From JAFGAS01 sp963809875 (GTDB taxonomy: Bacteria > Desulfobacterota > Zymogenia > Zymogenales > Zymogenaceae): a stretch of DNA of 64,000 nucleotides. The notes beneath the pieces were generated by a model, which was given only the letters and a program-made list of their open reading frames with translations, was not told the origin of the DNA and did no database searches. A program made the position numbers and the translations under genes. Of the stretch, positions 48,221 through 57,860 are shown piece by piece; positions within the stretch are counted from its first letter, which is position 1; the number at the start of each line of letters is the position of its first letter. The stretch spans positions 186,001-250,000 of the forward strand of contig CAWELC010000009.1 of assembly GCA_963809875.1 (NCBI GenBank). The letters run 5' to 3'.

Positions 48221-49120
48221 ATGCCTGAAGCGATCGACAAGAGAAAGGTCCTGATCTTTCTCGGCCTCACGTTTGCGGCCGACTGGCTCATGGCGGGGCT
48301 ATTTTACCTCTTCGGCGGGAGGCTCGGGACGACGCCCGCGGTCTTTATGGCCGTCGCCTATATGTTCGTGCCGATGATTATGGCAGTCGTTGTCCAGAAG
48401 CTCATCTATCATCAGCCCCTGAAGGAGCCTCTCGGCATATCCTTTAAGCTCAACCCCTGGTGGCTGGTCGCGTGGCTGGTCCCCCCCGTTATCGCGTTCG
48501 GGGCGTTCGGCGTGAGCCTCCTGTTTCGCTCCGTGTCCTACTCACCGGAAATGGCCGGTATCTACGAGCACTTCGCCAGGGTCTTTACCCCCGAGCAGAT
48601 CGAGGAGATCAGGAGAAAACAGGAGCTGCTGCCGTTTCACCCGGTATGGTTCTCCCTCATCCAGGGCCTTATCGTCGGGCCCACCCTCAATGCGCTGGCG
48701 GGCTTCGGGGAAGAGCTGGGCTGGCGCGGCTTCCTGCAAAAAGAGCTCGCCCCGATGGGCTTCTGGACCTCCTCGGCCTTCATCGGTCTGATCTGGGGGG
48801 TCTGGCATCTTCCCCTCATCCTCATGGGACACAACTATCCCGATCATCCGGTTACCGGCTTTTTCCTCTGGACGGTCAACTGCCTCTTTCTGGGGGTCGT
48901 CTTCAGCTACGTGCGCATGCGGGCAAAATCGGTGGTCGCCGCGGCCGTTATGCACGGTACGTATAACGCCACGGCCGGGCTGGCGATAATCCTGATCGTC
49001 GGCGGGAACGACCTGAACACCGGAGTCCCGGGGGTCCCGGGGGTGATCGTCACGGCCCTTGTGGCGGGATTGGCCTTTCTTGTCGATCGGTGCTTCTTCA
49101 AGAACCCGGTAGGCAGGTAA
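48221..49120 (+). CDS. CPBP family intramembrane metalloprotease
   Basis: Integral membrane protein of the CAAX/Abi (Rce1-like) family. Motif 1 GFGEELGWRGFLQKEL with the EExxxR glutamates lies near residue 165, motif 2 is in GLIWGVWHLPLIL, and a later histidine is in VMHGTYNATAGL. About eight hydrophobic helices. The ATG at 48221 is preferred over a GTG at 48206 because GGGGGAA is placed just before it. Role unknown; such proteins act in self-immunity or envelope proteolysis. Confidence 0.9.
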   Translation: MPEAIDKRKVLIFLGLTFAADWLMAGLFYLFGGRLGTTPAVFMAVAYMFVPMIMAVVVQKLIYHQPLKEPLGISFKLNPWWLVAWLVPPVIAFGAFGVSLLFRSVSYSPEMAGIYEHFARVFTPEQIEEIRRKQELLPFHPVWFSLIQGLIVGPTLNALAGFGEELGWRGFLQKELAPMGFWTSSAFIGLIWGVWHLPLILMGHNYPDHPVTGFFLWTVNCLFLGVVFSYVRMRAKSVVAAAVMHGTYNATAGLAIILIVGGNDLNTGVPGVPGVIVTALVAGLAFLVDRCFFKNPVGR

Positions 49121-49221
49121 GGTTCGCCGCGGGGGAGCCCCCGGGTCTGCACGCGGTACCATCTGCACCCTGGGACGGGTTACGAAAGGCATGGGCATGG
49201 GCGTGGATATCCGAAAAAACC

Positions 49222-49255
49222 GCGCCCGCAAACGGTAACTTCCATTTGCGGGCGC
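49222..49255 (-). terminator. Intrinsic terminator of trxA
   Basis: 11-base perfect arms (GCGCCCGCAAA, 49222-49232; complement 49245-49255); on the minus strand a T6 run (A run 49214-49219 on plus) follows shortly. It lies 45 bases after the trxA stop. Confidence 0.85.
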
Positions 49256-49299
49256 AGTCTTAGCAGGTCTATATATCAAGCCCCAAGGGGCGTGCGTGC

Positions 49300-49629
49300 T
49301 TAGAGAGACCTCCCGATCGTCTTTTCCAGCTCGGCCTTGGGCACGGCCCCGACGACCTGTTCCACGACCTTCCCGTCTTTGTAGAGAATAATCGTGGGAA
49401 TTCCGCGGATTCCGTACGAAGACGCCGTCATCGGATTGTCGTCAACGTTAAGCTTGGTGAACTTCACCTTACCGTCGTACGTAGCGGCCAGTTCCTCTAT
49501 CACGGGGGCGATAGCCTTGCAGGGCATGCACCAGGGCGCCCAGAAATCCACGAGGGTCAACTTATCAGACTTGATGACTTCCTGGTCGAAGCTGTTATCA
49601 CTGATCTCCTTCACTTTATCAGATGCCAT
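49300..49629 (-). CDS. trxA: Thioredoxin
   Basis: Small cytoplasmic disulfide reductase. The active site reads VDFWAPWCMPCKAIAP: CMPC instead of the usual CGPC. The cis-proline region YGIRGIPTIILYKDGK is conserved. The ATG at 49629 is preceded by AGGAGG (49641-49646 on the complementary strand) and gives 109 residues; an upstream ATG would add an unlikely basic extension. It stands alone between two plus-strand genes, with its own promoter and terminator. Confidence 0.97.
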   Translation of the reverse strand: MASDKVKEISDNSFDQEVIKSDKLTLVDFWAPWCMPCKAIAPVIEELAATYDGKVKFTKLNVDDNPMTASSYGIRGIPTIILYKDGKVVEQVVGAVPKAELEKTIGRSL

Positions 49630-49662
49630 ATCTCGTTTCCTCCTTGTTATACTCAATAGATG

Positions 49663-49691
49663 ATACTATCCCGACTCCGATTCAAAAACAA
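49663..49691 (-). promoter_or_regulatory. trxA promoter
   Basis: On the minus strand TTGTTT (49686-49691), 17 bases, TAGTAT (49663-49668), about 34 bases from the ATG. Confidence 0.5.
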
Positions 49692-49725
49692 GGGCGTTTT
49701 TCATGCATCGGGCAAAAATATATCC

Positions 49726-49753
49726 TTGACTTTACCGCGTGCCATAATAATAT
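49726..49753 (+). promoter_or_regulatory. Promoter of the permease operon
   Basis: TTGACT (49726-49731), 16 bases, TAATAT (49748-49753), 52 bases before the permease ATG. Confidence 0.6.
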
Positions 49754-49805
49754 ACGTGCTAGCTCCTGTTTTCCTTACCTTATCACGCGATTCAAGAGGT
49801 TAATC

Positions 49806-51174
49806 ATGGCGACGACGGAATTGAAGCGAAGCGGTTTCTCTGGCCGGCGCGATCGCCATTACGGTGGGCAGCGTCATCGGGATGTCGATATTCGTCCTGA
49901 TAAACACGATGGCCTCCCTGACCGGTCCCTCGCTCCCGCTGGCTTTCTTCTTTGCCCTGATACCTGCCCTGCTCAACGCCGTGACTGTATCGCAGCTGGG
50001 CAGCTCGATCCCCCGGGCAGGCGGCGGATATGTCTTTACCTCGCGCATTCTCGGGCCGTACTGGGGGCTCATCACCTCGTGGTTTATATGCCTTGCCATC
50101 GTCGGGGCGCTCTGTACCGTCGGCATCGGCCTGGCCCAGTATGTCAATCTATACCTCACCCCCCCCGTCGATGTGACGGTCATCGCGATTATCCTTGCGG
50201 CCCTGTTTGTGATCATCAACGCGATCGGCCTTCTATTTGCGGAAGTCGTCCAGATCGTCATGGTTATCCAGATGATCATCGCCATGATCATGTTTGCCGT
50301 ATGGGGTTTTGCGGCGGGGCCGAAGGCCGATGTGACAGGGGTTTCTTTTCTGGCCGGGGGCGTTGGAGGGCTCGCCATGGCGTCGGTGCTCTGCTACTAC
50401 TCCTACGTGGGTTTTGCCGTCATCGCGGAGGTCGGCGAGGAGATGAATAACCCGAAACGAAATATTCCTTTGTCCATCGGCATATCGGCCGTTATTATCT
50501 TCATCTCCTACGCCCTTGTGGCGACCACTTTTAACCGGCTCCTCGGGTATGACAAGGAGATGCTTTCGGGACTGTCCGCGCCGGTGGCATACGCCGCGGG
50601 GCTCTTCCTGCCGGTGTGGGCCGTCCATTTTCTGAACCTCGGGGCGCTGGGTGCCGGGCTCACCTCCATCAATGCCGGCGTTATCGCCATGCCCCGGGAG
50701 CTCTTCGCCCAGGGGAGGGACGGCATCATTCCGGCCGCGTTCAGGTACGTGACCGAGAAAAGCAAGACACCGGTCTGGGCGGTCCTCTCGGTTTTCCCGC
50801 CGGTGCTCGTGCTGCTCCTGTTCAAGCAGACCGCCGATTTTTACGGGTTTCTGGCGGTGGGGGCGCTTTTGGTCACCAACATCACCATCGCCCTTGCCTG
50901 CATCAAGCTCCCGAAGCGATTTCCCACACAGTATAAAAGCGCGCCGTTTCGGATCAGCGAGGGGTGGCTTGCCGTGATATCGTGGGCCGCCATCGTCACC
51001 TCCGGGATCTTTCTCGGGTTTATCGTCCTGCAGTTTGGCGTTCTTCCGCTTATCCTTGCCGGGTGGGCGATTGTGATCAGTCTATACTATATCTTCAGGA
51101 AATGGGCTATGATAAAGCAGGGGACGGACTTTTTCGGGATCTATAAGAAAATTCCCGGTCACGAGGAGAAGTAA
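49806..51174 (+). CDS. APC-family amino acid permease, one frame break near the start
   Basis: Twelve-helix secondary transporter. After the start MATTELKRS, an extra T in 49835-49837 breaks the frame; removing it gives SLAGAIAITVGSVIGMSIFVL, the conserved glycine-rich first helix. Further signatures are SSIPRAGGGYVFTSRILGPYWG and the FVGFAVIAEVGEEMNNPKRNIP-like loop after helix 5-6 (YSYVGFAVIAEVGEE). About 455 residues. Its stop is directly followed by the ATG of a DSD1-type enzyme and then an arginase-family gene, so it probably imports the substrate of those enzymes. Confidence 0.9.
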
Positions 51175-52253
51175 ATGAGAATCCGAAACAAGAAAGAGTA
51201 TATTGATACGCCGGCGCTGCTGCTGGACCTCGATAAGCTCGAGTTCAACCTGTCGAAGGCCGCCGATTTCTTCAAGACCGTGAAGGCCGATCTCCGCCCG
51301 CACATAAAGACCCACAAGTGCCCGGTGCTTGCCCAAAAGCAGGTTCGGGCCGGGGCCATCGGGGTGACCTGCGCCAAGGTCGGCGAGGCCGAGGTGATGG
51401 CAAGAGCCGGCATCTCCGATATCCTCATCGCAAACCAGGTGGTGGGGGCAACAAAGATCATGCGGCTCATGGATCTGTTGACTATCTCCGACGTGAAGGT
51501 CGCGGTGGAAAGCGAGGTGAACCTGGTGCAGCTCTCGGAGGCGGCCCAGGATCGGGGCGGACGCTGCCCGTCCTGATCGAGGTGGACGTGGGGATGAACC
51601 GCTGCGGAGTGAAGACGGCCGACGAGGCGGTTGCGCTGGCAAAGAAGATTGACAAGGCCAAGGGCATCAAGCTTGCCGGAATCATGGGCTATGAGGGCCA
51701 CATCATTTTCACCTTCGACCGCGCCGAGCGCGAAAAGGCGGCACGGCAGTGCATGCAGGAGCTGGTTGACGTCGGTAAAAGGCTCGAAAAGGAGGGCTTT
51801 CCCGTGGGGATCGTTTCCGGCGGCGGTACGGGGACCTACGACATGTCCTCAAAGGTCGAGGGGATCACGGAAATCCAGGCGGGCTCGTACCTGACCATGG
51901 ACGTCACCTACGGCTACCTCAACCTCGGGTTCGCCCAGGCGCTCAGCCTCCTGACGACGGTCATCGCGATTCACGGCGACCACGTGATCCTCGACTGCGG
52001 CATGAAGTCGCTCAGCCATGAATTCGGTATGCCCCAGGTCGTCGGTATCGAGGGGGCCGCCGTGTCGTCCCTCTCCGAAGAGCACGGTCACATGACGGTC
52101 CCGGATACGGCAAAAGTGTCTATCGGCGACAAGATCGAGATCCTCCCCACCCACGGCTGCACCACGATCAACCTGCACGACAAGTTCTACGCGGTCCGGG
52201 GGGACAGCGTGGAGGGCCAGTGGGAGATAGCGGCCAGGGGCAAGTTCGTATGA
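51175..52253 (+). CDS. DSD1/D-threonine aldolase-like PLP enzyme, one frame break
   Basis: Alanine-racemase-fold PLP enzyme. The PLP lysine is expected in RPHIKTHKCP near residues 42-51, and the C-terminal metal site is in LPTHGCTTINLHDKFYAV, where His and Cys bind the divalent metal of D-serine dehydratase/D-threonine aldolase. One base is missing near 51560 between SEAAQDRG and TLPVLIEVDVGMNRCGV. About 359 residues. The substrate is likely a D-3-hydroxy amino acid. It starts immediately after the permease stop. Confidence 0.88.
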
Positions 52254-52275
52254 GACGGCCGGGGGGCGAGGGTTT

Positions 52276-53142
52276 ATGAATCTCCAGCTCATCACCGTAC
52301 CGTACGGGCTTGCCGAGCGCAAGGGCGGCGTGGGGGCGGGGCCGGACCGCATACTCTCGTCGGGGCTGGTCGGAGATCTGCAGGCGGCCGGGCATCACGT
52401 GCGTATCACCGGGGTCGATCTGCCCACCGAGACGAAGGTCCCCGAAGCGCTCGCACTATTCCAGGCGAATCGGCTCCTGGCCGGGCGTGTGCGGGAGGCC
52501 GTCGACATGAACGAGTTTCCCGTGGTCCTGGCCGGAAATTGTGCAACGGCGGCCGGTACGCTCGCCGGGCTCGGGGATGCGGGAGTCGGGCTGCTCTGGC
52601 TGGATGCGCACGGTGACTTCAATACGCCCGAGACGACGATCAGCGGGTACCTTGACGGCATGGCGCTGGCCATTGCCACCGGGCGCTGCTGGCGGCAGCT
52701 GGCCGACAGCATACCGGACTTTTGCCCCGTGCCCGAAGAACACGTGGCCCTCCTGGGAAGTCGCGATCTGGACCCGCGCGAAGCGGAGGCGCTCTCCAAC
52801 AGCTCCATCACGCTTCTCACGTCCGATCAGATGCGCGTCGGCCTTCGCGGGTGGCTTTCGGCCCTTCAGCGGGTGGTGAGGGACGTCTACCTGCACATCG
52901 ATGTGGACGTCCTGGATCCGGCCGAAGGGCGCGCCAGCGCCCACGCCGCCGACGGGGGCCTGAGCGCGCGCGAGCTGCTCGGCGCCTTTGAAACCATTGT
53001 CGGCTGTTTCCGTGTTCGCGCGGTCGCGGTCACCGCCTACGATCCCGCGTATGACCCGGACGGCCGAGTATCAGCATTCGCGGCGGGCTCCATCACCGCT
53101 ATTTTATCTTCGATCACGGCTTCGGGCGGTATGGCCCCGTAG
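52276..53142 (+). CDS. Arginase/agmatinase-family hydrolase
   Basis: Ureohydrolase-fold protein of 288 residues. Manganese-ligand motifs LLWLDAHGDFNTP (Asp, His, Asp) near residue 110 and YLHIDVDVLDPAEG (Asp, Asp) near residue 210 are conserved. At the position of the usual GGDHS first ligand there is AGNCATAAG, with Cys replacing the metal-binding His, as occurs in some arginase-like subfamilies. Substrate may therefore differ from arginine or agmatine. It begins 22 bases after the DSD1-like gene; GGGGGGCGAGGG precedes the ATG. Confidence 0.88.
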   Translation: MNLQLITVPYGLAERKGGVGAGPDRILSSGLVGDLQAAGHHVRITGVDLPTETKVPEALALFQANRLLAGRVREAVDMNEFPVVLAGNCATAAGTLAGLGDAGVGLLWLDAHGDFNTPETTISGYLDGMALAIATGRCWRQLADSIPDFCPVPEEHVALLGSRDLDPREAEALSNSSITLLTSDQMRVGLRGWLSALQRVVRDVYLHIDVDVLDPAEGRASAHAADGGLSARELLGAFETIVGCFRVRAVAVTAYDPAYDPDGRVSAFAAGSITAILSSITASGGMAP

Positions 53143-53459
53143 GTCTCAGCCGTGCCTGCCGACGTACGCGCCCGCCCCGTGTCCACCACTGCTCCATCTG
53201 CCGCTCTCCTCCCGTCAAGGGGGCAGGCCCGCACCACGGTCCGTCATCGGGCCCTTTTCGATACACCCGACCGCATGGCTATCGCCGAAGGCAGGATGCC
53301 CAACCCCTCCCGGGCCGGATGGGGATCTTGCCGGTGGCATTGGAACCGATCCCCCGTATGGATGTCAATACCAATCATGGCAAAGCCCGTTGCCTCCCGG
53401 GGCCCGATGAAGTCGGGGTTTCCGGGGGGCGCGCGAGACATAACACACGGAGGTTTTCC
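53143..53459. other. Intergenic region without recognisable gene
   Basis: No gene, terminator or clear promoter is evident in these 317 bases. Only the ribosome binding site CGGAGG at its 3' end (about 53449-53454) is identifiable; it serves the next gene. Confidence 0.6.
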
Positions 53460-54702
53460 ATGGGCAAGAAGATCGCGGCCATTATTTTTATACTCGTTTG
53501 CACGAGCGCGGCGTGGATGATCCTCGGCGCGTCCATCAAGGTTCGCACGTCCGGCACCGACGAACAGCTGGGAGGGGAAGTGGCGCAGCCTCTGGGGAGA
53601 CGTCCAATATCAGTACCCCCCGGACTTCACCTATCCCTACGAGGGCTACCAGGATAAGACGGACGAGAAGACCGGGAAGGTAAGCCGGGAGAAGGTGGTG
53701 CTGAACGCATCGCTTCCCCTCGAGGCAACCGACATCACGGCCGATTTCTCCCTGGACTACCGAAAGAAGGGCCTCCTCTGGTATTCCACCTACGTCGTCG
53801 CGTTTGACGGGACCTATCGGGTGGTCAACGACACGGGCGGCGACAAGACCATTCATATCACGCATAAATTTCCCGCCGCGTCCGCGGAGTACGACGACTT
53901 TCATATGTATGTGAACGGAAGAGAGGTCGAGAAGCTCACCTGGTCTGCCGATGGCGTCAGCACGGACGAGAAGATCGGCGCCGGAAAGGACCTCACCTTC
54001 CGGGTAGCCTACAAAAGCCGCGGGCTGACCGAGTGGAACTACTATTTCGGCCGGGGAAACGTGGAGGAGGTCCGGGACTTCATGATGAAGATAACGACCG
54101 ATTTTACCGGGCTCGACTTTCCGGCCGGCACCATATCGCCCACGAAGAAGGAGACCACGCCCGCGGGAACGGCGCTGACGTGGGACTTCACCGACCGCAT
54201 CACCGGAAATCACATCGGCATCACGATGCCCGCCCGGGTCAATCCCGGCCCGATGGCCCAGCGGATGACGTTCTTTGCGCCGGTCTCCCTGATCTTTTTC
54301 TTTTTTATCATATTTATCATCACCACGCTCAAGGGCATTAACCTCCACCCGATGAACTACTTTTTCCTGGCGGCGGCCTTCTTTGCCTTCCATCTCTTGA
54401 TGGCCTATCTGGTCGACCATCTGGATATCCACCTTTCGTTTCTGATCTCGGCGGCGATCTCCCTCTTTCTGGTCGTCAGCTACCTCAGGCTGGTTACGGG
54501 GATGCGGTTTGCGCTTGTGGAGGCCGGCCTGGCCCAGCTCATCTACCTGATACTCTTTTCCTACTCGTTCTTCTTCAAGGGGTATACGGGCCTTATCATC
54601 ACGGTGGCCTCCATCATCACCCTCTTTGTCGTCATGCAGATGACCGGGCGCATTGACTGGGAGGAGAAGTTCAGGGCGGTCGCCGAAAAGAGACAGTCGT
54701 AG
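53460..54702 (+). CDS. CreD-like inner membrane protein, one frame break
   Basis: Start MGKKIAAIIFILVCTSAAWMIL forms the N-terminal membrane anchor. An extra base near 53585 separates EQLGGEVA from SLWGDVQYQYPPDF. A large periplasmic beta-rich domain (about residues 40-270) is followed by six hydrophobic helices (ISLIFFFFIIFIITTLKG region, FLAAAFFAFHLLMAYLVDHL, LIYLILFSYSFFFKGYTGL, VASIITLFVVMQMTGRIDW). This is the CreD/inner-membrane CreD architecture of about 413 residues. No CreBC two-component genes are adjacent, so the role is open. Confidence 0.8.
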
Positions 54703-54787
54703 CGACGAAGCGCGGTACCGATCGGCGGGATCCATCGGCTCCGGACGAAATCGTGCCGGTAAAAAAAACGACGTATTCCCATCCGTA

Positions 54788-54816
54788 TTGATTGCCCGGT
54801 TCGATGGTGGTATACT
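54788..54816 (+). promoter_or_regulatory. Promoter for the acyl-CoA synthetase gene
   Basis: TTGATT (54788-54793), 17 bases, TATACT (54811-54816) with an extended TGG before it; 52 bases before the ATG. Confidence 0.7.
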
Positions 54817-54868
54817 TAAAATCCGAAAACGCGTTGGGTGCCGGCAAGGTCTTTCTATGGAGGCGGAT

Positions 54869-56571
54869 ATGAAGGCAAAGAATTCTTTCGGATGGCCGAA
54901 AGGGGTGTACCGCACCCTCGATTACCCGGAGGCTCCCGTCTACGGGTTCCTCAACGCTGCCGCCTCCAGGCAGCCCGATACCGTGGCGATCCGTTTTTCG
55001 GGCACGGAGATCACCTACCGCGAGCTGCTGGAGTCTGGTGCACCGATTCGCCAACGCGTTGAAGGCGCGGGGGGTAAAAAAGGGAGACCGGGTGGCCATC
55101 CATCTGCTGAACTCCCCGCAGTTTGCCATCGCCTACTATGCGCTCCTTAAGCTCGGGGCGATCTTTGTCCCCTGTTCCCCGCTCCTGACGGAGCGGGAGC
55201 TGTTGCATCAGCTTTCCGACGCCGCCCCGACGACCCTGATTACCACCGACCTCTTTTTCGCCACGGTGAAGGCGTGCCTTCCAAAGATCGAAATCAAGAA
55301 CCTCATCGTATCGAGCCTCGCGGATAACTACCCACCGGTTTCCATCCCGGTCAAGCCGCTGCAGAAAGCTCCCCATCGAGCAGGGAGAGGATTTCAGCGC
55401 ACTTGTCGAAGAGGGAAGCCCCGATCCGGTCAACGAGCCGATCGATCCGAAAAACGACCTGGCGCATCTGGCCTACACCGGCGGCACCACCGGCCTCTCC
55501 AAGGGGGTTATGCTGACACACTACAACGTTGTGACCAACGTGCTGCAGTGTTTTCACTTCTATACCGGCGGGAAACCGGCCCCGGGAGGCAGCCCCCTTT
55601 CTCCCGACCTTTCGGAGGTCGGGCCCGACTCCAATCTTTTTATGAAGGCCAGGATGACCACCCTTGTCGTGGTTCCCTGGTTTCATGCCTTCGGGACGAT
55701 CGCCTACCTCAACCTCCAGGTATATGCCGGTCATACGATGATCCTCTTCCCGAGGTTCGATCCGGGCCCCTTCATCCGCGCGATCGAGAAGTATAAGGCC
55801 GAGGTTATCGGCGGGGCGCCACAGCTCTTCGTTCCGATGATCGACCACCCCGAATTCGCAAAAACCGACCTCTCGTCGGTCAGGGCGGTCATCTCCGGCG
55901 CCGCGCCGCTGCCGGAGGCCGTTATGAAGCGGATGATGGACGCGTTTCCCGCCGTCGTTACCGAGGGATACGGTATGACCGAGGTCACGCTGATCGCCAC
56001 GGCCAACCCCGGGGTCCGGGAAGCCATAAAGATGGGCTCTGTCGGCATCCCCGTCACCGATACGGAGGTCTCTATTGTGGATCTGGATACCGGCGCCGCC
56101 CTTGGGCCCGGAAAGGTTGGGGAGATCTGCATCAGGGGGCCGCAGTGCATGAAGGGATACTGGAACCGGCCGGAAGAGACCGCGGGGACGCTCATCGACG
56201 GGTGGGTGCATTCGGGAGACGTCGGGTACAAGGATGAGGACGGATACGTCTTCATCACGGACCGGAAAAAGGACATGATCATCTACAAGGGGTACAACGT
56301 CTACCCGCGCGAGATCGAGGAGCTCCTCTTCACCCATCCGGCCGTAGCGCAGTGCGCCGTCATCGGCAAGGTGGACGAAGCGGGCGGAGAGATCCCCGTG
56401 GCCTTTATCCAGCTTGCCACCGATAAGTCGGCCACCGAGGCCGAGATCATGGATTTCGTCAACGCGAAGGTAGCCGCCTACAAACACGTGCGCAAGGTGG
56501 TCTTCGTCGACGTCCTTCCGGTCAACATGGCCGGCAAGGTCCTGAAGCGGGAATTGCGGAAAGGGCTGTAA
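54869..56571 (+). CDS. AMP-forming acyl-CoA synthetase, two frame breaks
   Basis: Adenylate-forming ligase of about 565 residues. The N-terminus MKAKNSFGWPKGVYRTLDYP leads to ITYRELLE, then the frame breaks near 55035 (HRFANALKARGVKKGDRVAI follows) and near 55365. The last frame contains the ATP motif YTGGTTGLSKGVMLTH, TEGYGMTEVTL, the hinge VFITDRKKDMIIYKGYNVYPREIE and the C-terminal lysine in NMAGKVLKREL. A GGAGG site (54859-54863) favours ATG 54869; an ATG at 54857 is also possible. Substrate is a medium- or long-chain acid by resemblance only. Confidence 0.88.
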
Positions 56572-56716
56572 GGGAGGAAACCGACAAGAGGCCCGGGGGC
56601 GGCGGGAGGTCCCGATGCTGCGGTTCAAGCGGCCTGCCTGATCGGGAGTTCCGGCCGGCATCCCCTCCACCTTTCGGGGGCTTGTTCGGGGTGCGGCTGC
56701 CTACCGGTTTGGACGT

Positions 56717-57769
56717 CTATAAAAATATCCGGGTGAATTTGTCTTTCTTCACGGAGCTGTGAAAGAGGGTCTTCTTGGCGGGGATCATCAGCACTGACGC
56801 CGAGGTCTTGTAAAAGCCCGAAGAAACACGGATCTCCTGCTCGCGATCGAGCAGCAGCTCTCCGAGGCTCTGTGAATCCCATCCCTTCCTCGAATCGATC
56901 GTCGCCCAGGCCCGATCCACCCGCCTTTCGCTCATCTCATAGACCCTTTTTCCGATAAGCTCAGAGGGTGCGGTGGCCGGCCATTGGGTCAGGTGCGGCA
57001 GGTCGCGCCCCATCATCGTCGGCAGTAAGAAATGGCTGGAGACGACCGAAAAGCCGCTTCTGACCTCCCTGGCCTCCAGCGCGTTGGGGGTCAGCTCCAC
57101 GATCACGACCGAATAGGCATCGGCGACAACGATGGTCCCCGATGACCCGCGCGGCATGGATCCGATCAGCCGGAGGGCGCCGCGGGTGTCCCTGCAATGC
57201 CGCAGCACCTCCCGCACGATGAGAGAGAGCGGCATGATGCCCCAACCGTCGGCCTCGAAGGGTTTGAGCGAGAGGGCCGCCCCCAGCCCCTGGTCGTTTA
57301 TCCCCGCCAGGGTCCCCGCCATCGTTATCAGCGACAGATCGACGAAGAAATACGATCCCCGGGGATGATATTTTCTGGAGACGAAAAACGGGAGGAGAAA
57401 TATCGGGGCGTCGATGTTAACGCCGAGGGCGGGAACCCCCTCCGAGAACTGGTCGTAGGAGAGGGCGACGATCAGGGAGGTCACGGGTGGAACGAGGGAA
57501 AACGAGGCGCCCAGCTCGCGGGACCAGATGGACATGAGGTCAGTGGGGTCAAGGACCGCCCCCCGGCAGATCGCCTCGATCCTCTCCCCCTCATCGGGCA
57601 GCAGTGACGCTATGGCCCGTTGGAAGGCAACAGGATCGGTCGTGGGGTTGGAGGAATAGATGTCGGGGATCGCGCCTCCCCATATGATCCGTTCCAGGAC
57701 GTCGCGATAGGCCTTTCCCTCCTCCTGCCCGATGGTCTTCTTCTCTCCGGCAAAGGAAAGGACGGTCAT
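56717..57769 (-). CDS. Acyl-CoA:penicillin acyltransferase (C45)-like Ntn protein lacking an obvious nucleophile
   Basis: 350 residues from ATG 57769. The layout matches C45/AAT-like Ntn hydrolases: an N-terminal helical part ending IEAICRGAVLDPTDLMSIW, then ALSYDQFSEGVPALGVNIDAP, an AGINDQGLGAALSLKP segment, LIVREVLRHCRDTRGALRLIGSMPRGSSGTIVVADA, and a substrate half. The position where family members begin the mature chain with Cys (C-T-S) reads PPVTSLIVALSYD, with Val. So autocleavage and hydrolysis may be lost. No signal peptide is visible. The start is uncertain; a longer form would overlap the TAXI gene end. It lies 91 bases after that gene. Confidence 0.6.
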   Translation of the reverse strand: MTVLSFAGEKKTIGQEEGKAYRDVLERIIWGGAIPDIYSSNPTTDPVAFQRAIASLLPDEGERIEAICRGAVLDPTDLMSIWSRELGASFSLVPPVTSLIVALSYDQFSEGVPALGVNIDAPIFLLPFFVSRKYHPRGSYFFVDLSLITMAGTLAGINDQGLGAALSLKPFEADGWGIMPLSLIVREVLRHCRDTRGALRLIGSMPRGSSGTIVVADAYSVVIVELTPNALEAREVRSGFSVVSSHFLLPTMMGRDLPHLTQWPATAPSELIGKRVYEMSERRVDRAWATIDSRKGWDSQSLGELLLDREQEIRVSSGFYKTSASVLMIPAKKTLFHSSVKKDKFTRIFL

Positions 57770-57860
57770 GGACGATCCCCGGTCGGGCCGACGCGGGCCC
57801 CTTTTCGGGCGCAGCCGTGTTGCGGAGAGTCGTACGAAAATATGAAATCGTCCGCAGGCA

